The notes under the pieces were generated by a model. The model was not told the origin of the DNA. It did not search any database and saw nothing but the letters and a program-made list of their open reading frames with translations. A stretch of DNA of 64,000 nt from Gongronella butleri (taxonomy: Eukaryota; Mucoromycota; Mucoromycetes; Mucorales; Cunninghamellaceae): NCBI GenBank assembly GCA_025201375.1, contig JAIWZP010000058.1:1-64000 (forward strand), in the 5' to 3' direction. Both the position numbers and the translations under genes were made by a program. This document shows positions 54,192 to 64,000 of the stretch, in pieces (the first letter of the stretch is position 1; each line of letters begins with the position of its first letter).

Positions 54192-55379
54192 ATGTTTGCT
54201 GCTACTCGCTTCCGTGCCGCCAGCACGCTTGCTGCCCGCTCCTATGCCACTCAAGCCGCCAAGAATTTCCGCGTCGTCGTCGTTGGCGCCGGCCCCGGTG
54301 GTCTCTCCGGTAAGTCGGGCTGCTTTTATTACGCAGGTTTTGGCGTTTGACGACCCGTCGCCCCTAAACAACCCCCTTTTTTAGTCTCTTCCACGCTCTC
54401 CAACTTGCTGGGCAAGGACCAGGTGGCTGTTATTGAGCCCTCGGACAAGCATTATGTAAGAGGATCACGCGTTGGACGCGCTTTTTTTACGGCACTTTTT
54501 TTTTTTTTTTTTTTTTTTGCATTTTGATGTTCACACGGACTTTTTTTTTTTAGTACCAACCCCTGTGGACCTATGTTGGTGGTGGTCTCAAGTACTTTAA
54601 GGAGTCTGAGCGCGCAATGGGCTCTGTGATGCCCAGCAATGCCGAGTGGATTCAGGATCGCGTGACCAAATTGGATCCTGACAATAACCAGGTCGAGTTG
54701 AGCAATGGCGAAAAGGTTGGCTACGACTATTTGGTTGTTGCCGCGGGCATTCAGATCAACTGGGACCAAGTCAAGGGTCTCAAGGAGGCGCTCGGCAAGG
54801 ATGGCGTCACGTCCAATTACTCTTCCGAGAGCGTGCAAAAGACGTACCCGTTTATCCAAGATTTCAAGGGTGGCAATGCCGTGTTCACGTTCCCCAACAC
54901 GCCGCTCAAATGCCCCGGCGCGCCCACCAAGATCACGTTTTTGGCCGAGGAGGCGTTCCGTCTGAACGGCGTGCGTGACAAGACCAATGTCATTTACAAC
55001 ACCAGTCTCGGCAAGATCTTTGGCGTGGACCATTACGGCCAGGTGCTCCAGCGCCTTGCCGACGAGCGTGGCATCCAGGTCAACTTCCAGACCGAGCTTC
55101 TTGAGATTGACTCGGCCAACAAGGAGGCCACCTTCCGCAACAATGCCACGCAGGCCATCCATAAGCAGCCCTACGACTTTTTGCACGTTGCCCCTCCCCA
55201 GGGCCCTCCTACCTTCATCAAGGAGTCCAAGCTCGCTGATGCTGCCGGCTGGGTCGATGTCAGCAAGGAGACTTTGCGCCACAACAAATACCCCAATGTC
55301 TACGCCCTTGGTGATTGCTCCTCGCTTCCCACTTCCAAGACCGCCGCCGCCATCACGGGCGAGTCGGGTGTTCTCAAGG

Positions 55380-55410
<31 letters not shown>

Positions 55411-55781
55411 AGAGAGAGAGAGAAATTCGTGCGAAAAGGGTGTACAAATACTCATTTTTTTGTGTTTTTGTGCGTTTTCAGACCAACTTGATTGCTGATC
55501 TCAAGGGCGAGAAGATTGAGAAAGCTGTCTATGACGGTTATACCTCGTGCCCCCTGATTGTTGGCCGTGAGCAGCTCATTCTCGCGGAATTCTCGGGCTA
55601 CACTGGCAAGCCCTTGGAAACGTTCCCCGTCGACCAGCGCGAGATCACCAGCGTTGGCCAATTCCTCAACAAGGAAGTCATTCCCTCCATCTACTGGAGT
55701 GGCCTGCTGAGCGGCTCCTGGGTTGGTCCTTCCAAGGTTCGCAATGCCCTCAAGTTCCTCCGTCCCGCCAACCTTGCCTAA
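54192..55781 (+). CDS. Mitochondrial sulfide:quinone oxidoreductase
   Basis: Flavoenzyme that oxidises H2S and feeds electrons to ubiquinone. Four exons: 54192-54309, 54385-54455, 54554-55378, 55482-55781; 437 aa. The N-terminus MFAATRFRAASTLAARSYAT is a typical mitochondrial presequence. FAD-binding motif VVVVGAGPGGLSG is split by intron 1. Further features: YDYLVVAAGIQINWDQVKGL, the redox Cys in LKCPGAPTKI, NVYALGDCSSLPTSKTAAA (second FAD motif), and YDGYTSCPLIVG with the second conserved Cys. Length and motifs match eukaryotic type II SQRs (yeast Hmt2-like). Confidence 0.93.
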
Positions 55782-56006
55782 AAATTACGTTTTATCCCAT
55801 TTGTACCCTCCCATTCCCCTCCTCTCCTTTTATGTATCTTTTCATCCACGTCGCTTCCTTTTGTATGAATGTCGTCATAGATTTTTAATAAAAAAAAAGG
55901 CCATTCGTCGCCACTCACTCGTTTTAAAAGCAAAAATTTCATGATCCGCCTACTTTTGACGCCAGTGTTCTTCCTTTTTTTTTTTAACCTTTTTGCTCAC
56001 CACGCC

Positions 56007-56956
56007 ATGGCCGAACTTGTAGACCATGTCACTCAGGCCCTGCAGTCTTTGCAATTAAAAGGTAAAAAGGAAAAAAATGCAGATTTTAGCCTTTTCTCCT
56101 TCTCACGTGCGTTTTTCCCTTCTCGTCCTGCACAGACGACGATATTTCAGAGTATATTGCCGGTATTGTCGAGGACACCTCCATTGACGACGACGAAAAG
56201 CGCGAGGTTATTGCTGAATTTCTTGCAGAAACCACGGTATGGCCGTCTGGGGTGGGTTATCGCGTTAAAAGTGGTCTCAACGTGCCCTTTTTTCATTTCT
56301 GCGGATAGGACGCGCCTACTGACAGCGTCATTACCGAGATCCTCAGCAAGTGGAAGGACATGCAAGAAAAAAACAAGCGCGAGCAGCTGGAACGCAAAGA
56401 AAAGCAATTGCAGCAAGCGCAAGGTCCGTCCCAATGGCCATTTTTATTGCCATCCATGCATGGATCACGTTGCTGACGCGTTCCAATTTATATCTTTTAG
56501 AGTTGGAAAAGCGCCGCTTGCTCGAGTCCGAGAAGGAACGCGAAGAACTCGCGAAACAGGCTGCTGAGCGCGCGAGTGCAAAGGATATTACTATTGAAGA
56601 GCGACGACGACGCGAGCAGTTGCGAAGACAATACGAAGACGTCGCCAGCGGCGGTCCTGATGGTAAAGAATGGGGAAAAAAAGGGGGCATGCCCGTGGAG
56701 CATTGGCCATATTTGGCGCATTTGGCTCAGATTCTCACCAATTTCCATCGTTGTCGCAGTTGGGCTCGAAGAGAATCAAAACGCGGCAAAAGTCAAGGAA
56801 AAGGAGCGTGTTCGACGCGAAGAATTGAAGCAAAAGAGCGACAAGGAGAAGGAACGCAATAAGATGCTCCTCGAGAAGCAGCGCCAGCAAAAGCAAGACA
56901 AGGATGCCGAAAATAAGAAGAAGGCCACCGTTAAAAAGGAGCGAAAGAAGATGTAG
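56007..56956 (+). CDS. CCDC43-like coiled-coil protein
   Basis: Five exons: 56007-56061, 56136-56236, 56309-56423, 56501-56662, 56760-56956; 209 aa. The N-terminal folded part contains DDISEYIAGIVEDTSIDDDEKREVIAEFLAETT and a conserved IL.KW segment (PWI-like helix bundle of CCDC43). The remainder is a Lys/Glu/Arg-rich coiled coil ending KKERKKM. CCDC43 homologues are conserved but poorly characterised. An in-frame upstream ATG (55,941) yields a hydrophobic low-complexity leader and is not favoured. Confidence 0.8.
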
Positions 56957-57116
56957 ACCCATCACCATGCCATGACAAATAGAAGCTGCTTTGTTTTTGA
57001 CTCTAGTTTTTAATGCGTGAAAAACATGCCATTATAGTACAAGATGCAAAAAAGAGAGGGACAAGGGTCGAGAGTGATGAAAATGAGGAATTGGAAGGGA
57101 AAAATGAAGACCAGGC

Positions 57117-58991
57117 TCATCGGCGCTTGTACAAACAGGGCTTGAGCAGCTTCTCTGATTGCTTTCGAAGAGAAGACAGGTTGGAACGCACGCCTGCGCC
57201 TTCGAGCATCTTGCGCTTTTGTCGCTTGGACATGCCCTCAAACTCGTCGCCTTCCATGTCGTCCATTGTCGGCTCCAGGCGCTTGGTGAAATACAGCATG
57301 ACAAACATTTTGTTGCCGTCATCCTTCAAAAAAAAAAAAATAAAGCAAAATCGCGTATGAGAAGCCATAATACACGAAAATCACGCGTCCGACACAATCA
57401 ACACGCGTTGAAACACGAGAAAGACGCGTCGAAGCGCGTAAATGACGCGTCAAGTACGAAATAGACGCGCTATTTGTGACAGAATCTTTTACCTTGTCCA
57501 TGAACTCAAAGCCAATAGCTTCCACCAGCTCAATGAAGCCATCAATGTCGGGGAATCGGCTCACAACTTCCGCAATCTTCAATTCACCGCTGCAAAGTTC
57601 AGAAAAAAATGAGCATTTGCCACCTTGGAAGCCCAAGAGCACGCCTACTTACCCATCTTTCAAGACACGGTGCGCCTCCTTGAGGAAGTCGATGTAGTTG
57701 GTGCCCATCAGAGACAGAGAAAACACGGCCACGTCGACAAAATTGGCGGGCACGGGCAGCTAATATAAAATACGTGTCGTTGAGTCGATTTGTCCCCTTT
57801 TTATCTAGGCACTATTAGCATTTTACCTTTGTGATGTCGCATGCAATGACCTTGTCATTCTTGGCAATCAGGTCGAAGCTGAGAACCTTTTGTTTCGTGA
57901 GTGTGTGGCCAATGACGGCGTCACCACAACCAAGATCCGCAATCACCGTGCCGGCAGGCAGCTCGCGCAGCTGTGAAAGAATGATATCCACTGGATTGTC
58001 AGGCCACGACTCCACCTGATGACGGAAACCTTCATGATACTAAGTGCATACCAGAAAAATAAACAGGAATTGACGAGTGAGACGACGCGTCTCTCTATTT
58101 TTTTTCTTTTTTTTTTTTTCTTACCTCGTCAAAGAGCTCGGGCTTTTCTTGGAAGAGATCAAACGCCTCGTTGCCCTCGGTCGTGTACAGCTTTTCATTC
58201 AGCCAGCGGAAGCGCGCACCGGAAAGCTTCTCTTTCATCTTCAATTGCATCTTTGTCAGGTTCGTTGCGGCCTTTTCATTCTGCGCCTTGGGCTGGACAG
58301 GCGCGGGCTGCTTTGCGGGCTGCTTTGCCACTTGCTTGGCAGGCTGCTTGGGGGCAGGAGGCGCCTGTTTTTGATTTTGCTGCTTTTTCTGCTCTTGCGC
58401 CTTATTGCTCTTTTGCTTTTCTAACAACTAATGCACGAAATGTCAGTATAAAGTATAAAAAAAAAAAGAGGGGCTTACGGCCTTGAGCTGCGCTTTCTTG
58501 TTCGCGTCCGGCTTTGCATTCTTTGCCGCAGGCTTGGCCGTCTTGACATCCTTGCTGGCGTCTTCCAATGGCTGCTTGGGCTGCTCCTTTGCTTGCTGTT
58601 TCTTTTGCTTTTGTTGTTGCTTCTTGCTGGTGGCTTCCTGCTGCTGCGGGTGCGGGTCCTTGGCGCGCAATGGCGTCTTTTGTTGCTTTTTGGGCGGCAC
58701 AGTTGGTTCGCTCTCATCGTTTTGCTTGTCCGCCGCATTGTTTTTATTCTTCTTGTTCCTCTTTCGCTGCCTTTTGCTCTGGTGCGCCGGATCGTCGTCC
58801 AGGGGGCGCTTCTTTTGGATCTTTGGCTGTTTGGGCGTGATCTGGCGAAGCTGCGCCTGCAGCCTGTCGGCTTCCTTTGTGGCCTTTTCAGGCGTCAGAT
58901 CCGCAGCAAGCGCATGCTGTTTCTTGGTCGTTGGTTCCGAGGCAACCTTTGTCGGCAGAGACCAGCCGGGTGTTTGGAATAAGGGCTGCAT
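57117..58991 (-). CDS. RRP8: Rrp8-type rRNA m1A methyltransferase
   Basis: Nucleolar enzyme that makes m1A in helix 25.1 of the large-subunit rRNA. Six exons: 58991-58479, 58427-58125, 58039-57827, 57759-57653, 57589-57493, 57323-57117; 479 aa. A long basic Lys/Gln/Ala/Pro-rich N-terminal region precedes the Rossmann fold. Family blocks: [47 protein letters not shown] (SAM motif I), SFDLIA and CDITKLPVP, then [31 protein letters not shown] and, in the last exon, FVMLYFTKR. The order and residues match Rrp8/NML. The last intron carries an unusual cluster of ACGCGT words (see findings). Confidence 0.94.
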
Positions 58992-59896
58992 ATTGGTGGA
59001 AAAAAGAAAAAGAAAGAGCACAAAGAAGAAAAAAAAAAAAGCCAACTTGCCAAAAAAGAAGACGTTGGTCTTTTCCCCCGCTCGTCTCACTTTGTCTGGG
59101 TTTGAAAGTACTAGACGTGCTCGCTTAATGTCAAAGAAGAGCCAAATCTTGCAAATTGTCCAAGATTGCTCGGTCCACCACGCCCGATGGGCAAGGTGTG
59201 ATGCAAAAAGCAACATCGGATCATGCTCACTTATTATCTGTGTGCTTTTGCCACTAGCAAGCAACTAAAAGGCAAACGGCACCATAAAATGTTTATTTTT
59301 TTCTCCCTGCCATGTTAATTCTCATTTATTTGCCAAGACGTGCTGATCCCAATCAACAAAACAAGCCAGCAGAGCACGGGTCGCATGACTGCACGCGTCC
59401 ATAACCGCGATTTCTCGGTCAGGAGTGCCATTGAAGCAAAAGTTGCGCCAATATTTTTGCAGATCTGGCTTTTGGGTCCCGAGTCAAGAAGGGTGTGTCC
59501 GATTGCCATCTTTTACACACTCCTTTGAACCAATGCTGACGCAGGTTGATCTGCCCACTCTTATGCTTTGTCTTGAAGGAGAACCATTTGTTTGGAAACT
59601 TTTACTCCTTTTTTTTTCTTGGCCAGCATATAAAGGGGTAAACTTATCATTCATTCTTTTTTCGCTTTTTCTTTCATTGCATTGTACGAGCACGTCCATT
59701 TGTAAGCAAATTTTGGAGAGTGGGGAAAGGAAGAAAAAGCATGGTATTATATCATACGATGAAATGCTGCAAATTGGCAAGCATTGGCAAGCATTGGCGG
59801 CCAAGCGTGTGCCAATGGCCGATTTGCACGCGTACCACAAGCCAGCTGCGCCCGAGGTTTCTTACATTTTTTTTTTCCTTTTGATACAGAGTCACC
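58992..59896. promoter_or_regulatory. Divergent promoter region (Rrp8 / secreted peptide) with TATA box
   Basis: No gene. A TATAAA word at 59,639-59,644, within ggccagcaTATAAAgggg, lies about 250 bp before the ATG of the secreted peptide, followed by a pyrimidine-rich stretch. A 5'-UTR intron could account for the distance (an acag|a acceptor lies just before the ATG). Confidence 0.45.
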
Positions 59897-60082
59897 ATGA
59901 AATCGCTCTTTTTCGTTTTGCTTGCGACACTGGCCCTGGCGCAATCTATCCAGGCTTTTGACTGCAACGGAATTTCCGAGGAGCTATGTGTGCAAGGCTA
60001 TAAACTGTGTGCTGCTCAAACCAACGACTTCGATGGCTACAAATCATGCGTATCGCAATGCATGAGCAATTGCCGATTCTAG
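59897..60082 (+). CDS. Small secreted cysteine-rich protein
   Basis: 61 aa, intronless. Residues 1-20 (MKSLFFVLLATLALAQSIQA) form a classical signal peptide with a likely cleavage after A-Q-A. The mature peptide of about 41 aa has six cysteines (DC, LC, LC, SC, QC, NC), an even number consistent with three disulfides, and an acidic middle. No homologous family recognised. Such proteins in fungi are cell-surface, antimicrobial or effector-like; nothing here allows choosing between these roles. Confidence 0.75.
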   Translation: MKSLFFVLLATLALAQSIQAFDCNGISEELCVQGYKLCAAQTNDFDGYKSCVSQCMSNCRF

Positions 60083-61789
60083 CCAGCATTTCGCGCATTG
60101 TGTCTCCGTTTTTGCCTGTTTTTCTATTTTTTTCAAAGGCGTGCCTAGTCTCCTCGCTACATCCACACAAATAAACTTGCTACTTTCTTGTTCAGCCTTC
60201 GAAAATTCGTCATTGACGCGTATATTATGAAACAAAAGCGCGCTCGCCGTGGTCGCTAGCTGTACTCAGACTGCCAAAAGTCTGGAACAAAGGGTATGGC
60301 ACAAAAAAAGGAGGCGATGCATGCACCATGAAATTGACTTGGTGATTTCGCGGGGGGAAAGAAGGAGAAAGGGGGAGGGGAACAAGGAGAATTGGCTATC
60401 ATATTGTAATAAGGAGAGAATACAGAGCATCTCACGGGCACAAAGGCAGGTGAATCATGTCGTTGGTGGGTCCTTGTGAGACGCGTACGCTAAAATCAGA
60501 CTTGGCATTATCATGTGTGCTCTGCACCATGGACAAATAGAGCCATTTCGTGTCATTTTGCTCAAACAAATGCATGTAAACCCTGTTTCCCTACTTTATC
60601 TCGTCAACATCAATGGCTTGCATGATGCTGGAAGCATACGCGAGTGCGTCAGATGCTAAAACAGACGCGCGCAGAGTGACAAATCCTAGTGCATCATTGA
60701 AAAACATGTCATTACATGGACTGTTCTCAATCCGCTGCATTTCAGGGTGAATCCCAGAAATGCAATCAAGAATATTCCTCATCATTAGCCTCTGTGACAA
60801 TTTTGAGACATTCACATTGGTTTAGATTCGTTCTGATGGCAAAAGAGCTAAAATTCAGTAATTGGCAGCCAACTTTTTGAAATTCTAACCGACCCGCATT
60901 CAAGGGGATTATTACTTTTATTGCCTCGTCTTTCCTGATTCACTTAAGCGTCAAGGATCATTGCTCATATGCGTCGTGCTCAAGTAAATTCATCAAAATG
61001 GCGGTTTTCTTGGTCAAAAAGTCTCGCCCTCAAAATTTTACTGAACTGGGCTAGTTTAAGCGGCCACAAATCTTCCATAAACATGAACCAAACCATGGCT
61101 GCTGAGCAAGGGCCATCGATGCTAGTTTTCGCGGCAAAGCGATCGAGCCAGTCTTGAGAATCGATCTTCTCCATCATGTTTCTCCAACAACAGTTCCTAA
61201 TCATTTAATCTTTATGTAATATCGTATGATCAGTGTTCACTGGGAAAACAACTGGTCCAAGTTTCAAAGAGATCGAACGACTATACGCCAGAATATCGTG
61301 AACTAGCGCATTTTTGGAGTTTTTGAATTGTTTCCCAGCTCTACTATGGTTAATGGCACCGAATTTACTGCACATAACCTGTTTCAGACCTTATTAGTAG
61401 CGTGCAGTGCACTAAAAATGAATACAGCGAGTGTATTGCGATTCAAAATTAAGGCATGTGTTTTATTTGCTATTTTTTGCCTGTGGTCGTTGAATTCACC
61501 GTCTACATGGGCACCAGTTCTTTAACCCGACTATTCCAGGCCCTCTCGTTCAAATAAGCCAACTCTTGCAGCGCTGCGATCACTCGATGGCGCGCAATGA
61601 CGATTTTGAAAAACCACGAATTTTGATGGGGGAACAGTCATGGATTTGAAAATGGCAAAATTTAAGTCTCCAGATGGCCATGTCATTCAACCACATGGTG
61701 AACTGGGCTCAGTAACCGACGAAAAGCAAAAAGAAACCAGGGGTCCATTGGCTGATTTTGGCGTAAAATGCGTTTTAGGTCGTATTTTC
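60083..61789. other. Gene-poor spacer with two weak minus-strand ORFs
   Basis: Minus-strand ORFs at 60,591-60,815 (74 aa) and 60,980-61,204 (74 aa) have non-repetitive protein-like composition but no recognised family, no common start and stops between them; they may be remnants of a decayed gene. The rest shows nothing coding. Confidence 0.35.
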
Positions 61790-62410
61790 GGGTCAATGTC
61801 ATCTCGACGAAAAATTCCTGTACCTTCATGAAACTCGTAACATCAGAAAGTGCGTAGCTCGCTGCGTTCGTGGACATTGGTGATCAGTGAAAAAAAGAGA
61901 TTTTTGGCATTTTCGACGCGGCTTAAAGTTAAATGTATTTTTTGACGCGTGATAAAGCGCGTCAAGCGTCGAGTTACACGCGCCTGTTTCTAATCAATTC
62001 CACGCCCCTGGCATGTCTATTGCTAATGAACGCGTCGGGGAGGCTCTATAAGCGCACTCTTCCTGTGCAATTCACGGTTGAAATTAAATCTTAAATCTTG
62101 AATTGCTCGTCAACCAGTATGTCGATCCGGCTTGTTTTTGGCATTTTCCGTGGTTTTTCCATGCCCTTCATCTTGTGTACAAATTTGGCGCCATTCTGGG
62201 AACTATTTTTTCAATTTTGGTTCGAGCGCTCATCGCGACTGATTTTGCATTTTGCATGTGGTGCTCTTTTGGCAGATGCAAGTTGTCTCCATTTGATGTC
62301 CACTGGGGATTAGAGCTTGCCATTTCACGTTGGGTCTCGATTTGGGTTGCGAGACATGCGTTTTGCCAATTTCAACCTTGATCAGCCGCTAAAAACCAAT
62401 TTTTAGATTA
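61790..62410 (+). repeat. Dispersed repeat family C, copy 3
   Basis: Shares with copies 1 and 2 the block order tcatctcgacgaaaaattcctgta, ggtgatcagtgaaaaaaa, tttttggcattttcgacgcg, cgtcgagttacacgcgcctgtttctaatca, ctattgctaatgaacgcgtcgg, ggcattttccgtggtttttcca and tgtacaaatttggcgccattctggga. No conserved ORF. Confidence 0.7.
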
Positions 62411-63022
62411 GGAGGACATGATCAACTTTGACCAGTGTCTCAAATATTGGACCTGTTGATGATGGACACAGAACAGAAAAAATTCCAACTTTTTTTTCTT
62501 AGTGATCCCTGTGCTCGATCTTGAGACAATGCATTTTTGGCGTAGAATCCTGACTAAATCGACCTTTCCGTGGGCGCTGGAATGCCGAGATCTCCACAAA
62601 TTTGTTATGATGTCAGCACATTGGCAAGCGTGATCATGGGGCAAAGGGGGTGACCCTGTCATAATGCCTTGTGGATAACTAAAAGGCACCGATTGTGATC
62701 CGTGCACGCACGGGCAGGGAAAATCAGGCGCCATCCGCGGTCAAGATGCCAATCTGGGTAGTCTACGATAAAGCGGCATGCCGAATTGATTATTTTTGTT
62801 TCTCATCAAGGAAGGTGTTTCCGACGCGCCATTTGTCATACACCACACATTTGCAAATAAAATAGGCATAAAACGAGTTTAATTCTAAAATCATAACCTA
62901 AAAAACACGCAAGATGGAGGACTATGTACATGTAGAAAAAAAAAAAAAAAAGGAGCGTGGCTGGGGTGTGTGGAAAAGCAAACAAAAAAAGGCACATATG
63001 GAAAAAAAATGGGGGGGGGCAT
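62411..63022. other. 3' spacer downstream of the carnitine acetyltransferase gene
   Basis: No coding signal. Ends in A- and G-runs (62,937-63,020) just after the stop codon of the minus-strand gene. Confidence 0.45.
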
Positions 63023-64000
63023 CTAAAGCTTGGCGGGAGCGGCGAGCTCTGTTTCCAAGAGATCGCGCATGTCATTTGCGGCGTCCTCGAGGGCCTGCTT
63101 GAATTGGTGGACGGCGTTGGGGAAGGCCTGGCCATCGACCTTGAAGTCCTTGAGAGCGGCAATGTTGAATTGGAGGGCATTGCCCTTGATCATGTAGGCA
63201 CAACCAAAGCCGTCGCTGACAACGGGGCCCCAGCCATAGCCATCAAAGTTTTCAGAGGACAATTGGGACGAGCTGATGTACCAATGCTGCGAATAGGCAT
63301 AGGCGGGGTCCTTGAAGAAAGCGGCCTCTTCGCCGGGCTGGAGGCAGTTCTTAAGACCAAAGAGATGGCGATCGGCGCCATGGCCATTGACACAATCGGC
63401 CATGTACGCGCCCTGGCGCTTGATGGCGTTGCGGAAGGCAGCGATCTTGGCTTCATTGGATGCGACGGGGTCCTCCATGGTCTGGACAAAGGCCACCGAC
63501 TCCTCGGTGACGGTACGAGCCGTCTCTGTACGGCCACGCTGGTACTTGCGTGTCTGCGCCGACTCGTAGGTAGGGCGCGAGGTGCCAAACATCTTGTAGT
63601 AGGCCAATTGGATGACCATTTGCGTGTAACCGTCGGGCGAAGCCTTGAATTTCTTGATCAAGTTCTTGCCATAGCCCTGGAAGGCCAGGACACTCATGTC
63701 GTTCTTTGCAATGAGCGAATCAAAGTTGGCCTCGGACTTGGCAATGGCCTTTTGCACACCGTCGTTGAGGTGGAACTCCAATTGGGTGGGCGCAGGGATG
63801 TCTGAACGGATTTGCGCATCACCGTGGTCAATTGTCTCGTTGCGAAGACCCTCGCACACGTACTCGTTCAGGCGGCATGTGGCGGTGCCATCCATGCACG
63901 AATGCTCGCCAAGGAAACCAGCCTTGCCATTGTCAAAGACAAGGAATTGGAGAGGCTTATCAAAGAAGCGATTGCGGCCATCACCGTGCCAGCATTGGCG
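63023..64000 (-). CDS. Carnitine O-acetyltransferase, C-terminal part (runs off the right edge)
   Basis: Continuous minus-strand frame of about 325 codons from the window edge to the stop at 63,023. Exchanges acetyl groups between CoA and carnitine in peroxisomes and mitochondria. Visible: GRNRFFDKPLQFLVFDNGKAGFLGEHS (the EHS segment contains the catalytic His), the block starting MDGT, FQGYGKNLIKKFKASPDGYTQM (CoA/carnitine loop, the GK..IKK..SPD..(I/M)Q motif), AYYKMFGTSRPTYESAQTRKYQRGRTETAR (the STR.Y.HGRTE region), the Y-rich WYISSSQLSSENFDGYGWGPV, and the terminal AKL, a peroxisomal PTS1, as in yeast Cat2. N-terminal half lies outside the window, so a mitochondrial presequence cannot be assessed. 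Confidence 0.93.
   Translation of the reverse strand, partial: RQCWHGDGRNRFFDKPLQFLVFDNGKAGFLGEHSCMDGTATCRLNEYVCEGLRNETIDHGDAQIRSDIPAPTQLEFHLNDGVQKAIAKSEANFDSLIAKNDMSVLAFQGYGKNLIKKFKASPDGYTQMVIQLAYYKMFGTSRPTYESAQTRKYQRGRTETARTVTEESVAFVQTMEDPVASNEAKIAAFRNAIKRQGAYMADCVNGHGADRHLFGLKNCLQPGEEAAFFKDPAYAYSQHWYISSSQLSSENFDGYGWGPVVSDGFGCAYMIKGNALQFNIAALKDFKVDGQAFPNAVHQFKQALEDAANDMRDLLETELAAPAKL

Noticed and set aside
1..64000. tRNA genes
   Set aside because: I scanned by eye for A- and B-box consensus on both strands and found none with a plausible acceptor stem; a tRNAscan run would be decisive.

Overview
This window reads as nuclear DNA from a filamentous, probably early-diverging (Mucoromycota-like) fungus. 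The evidence is gene content: a polyphosphate VTC subunit, a Rax1-type RGS membrane protein and a Crz1-like C2H2 factor sit beside genes such as TBC1D20, SLC35C2, EEF1AKMT4, CCDC43 and COA6 homologues, a mix I associate more with early-diverging fungi than with yeasts. Genes are split by many short GT-AG introns (mostly 40-170 nt) that often have A-runs after the donor and T-runs before the acceptor. The species assignment is inference. Intron-exon models were derived by hand: each uses GT-AG sites and keeps the reading frame open, but none has been checked against RNA.

Layout. 0-9 kb: TBC1D20-like GAP (-, cut by the left edge), Crz1-like zinc-finger factor (+), p47/Shp1 UBX adaptor (-), Rax1-like RGS membrane protein (-), TMBIM/lifeguard membrane protein (+). 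9-14 kb: gene-poor repeat island with a hAT-like MITE, a long inverted repeat and copies of two dispersed repeat families. 14-20 kb: VTC polyphosphate polymerase subunit (-), two tandemly duplicated GFA-like zinc proteins (-), another dispersed repeat. 20.4-28.5 kb: one very large gene (-, 21 exons, 2,184 aa). 29-46 kb: dense housekeeping block: transportin (+), Cdc20 (-), EEF1AKMT4-like methyltransferase (-), SLC35C2-like transporter (-), Nup84/Nup107 (+), CAX Ca2+/H+ antiporter (+), a small unrecognised ORF (-). 46-47 kb: nitronate monooxygenase (+). 47-51.7 kb: second repeat island, with a TIR element nested in an older repeat and a degenerate tandem array. 51.7-59 kb: COA6 (+), RRM/SR splicing factor (-), sulfide:quinone oxidoreductase (+), CCDC43-like protein (+), Rrp8 (-). 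59-64 kb: small secreted cysteine-rich protein (+), repeat-containing spacer, and the C-terminal part of a peroxisome-targeted carnitine acetyltransferase (-, cut by the right edge).

The outstanding item is the 20.4-28.5 kb gene. It joins four chromo-barrel/Tudor-like repeats, two ZZ fingers, an extended PHD finger and a GATA-type finger to a bacterial-type SAM-dependent amino-methyltransferase with an HPPY catalytic motif, followed by what looks like a second, catalytically dead methyltransferase copy. This is the architecture expected of a chromatin-targeted DNA (6mA or 4mC) writer, and it is neither a MT-A70 protein nor a 5mC DNA methyltransferase.

No tRNA, rRNA or CRISPR array was found. 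Most of the other genes serve membrane traffic, nuclear transport, cell cycle, ion/phosphate homeostasis and mitochondrial/peroxisomal metabolism, and show no operon-like functional linkage.
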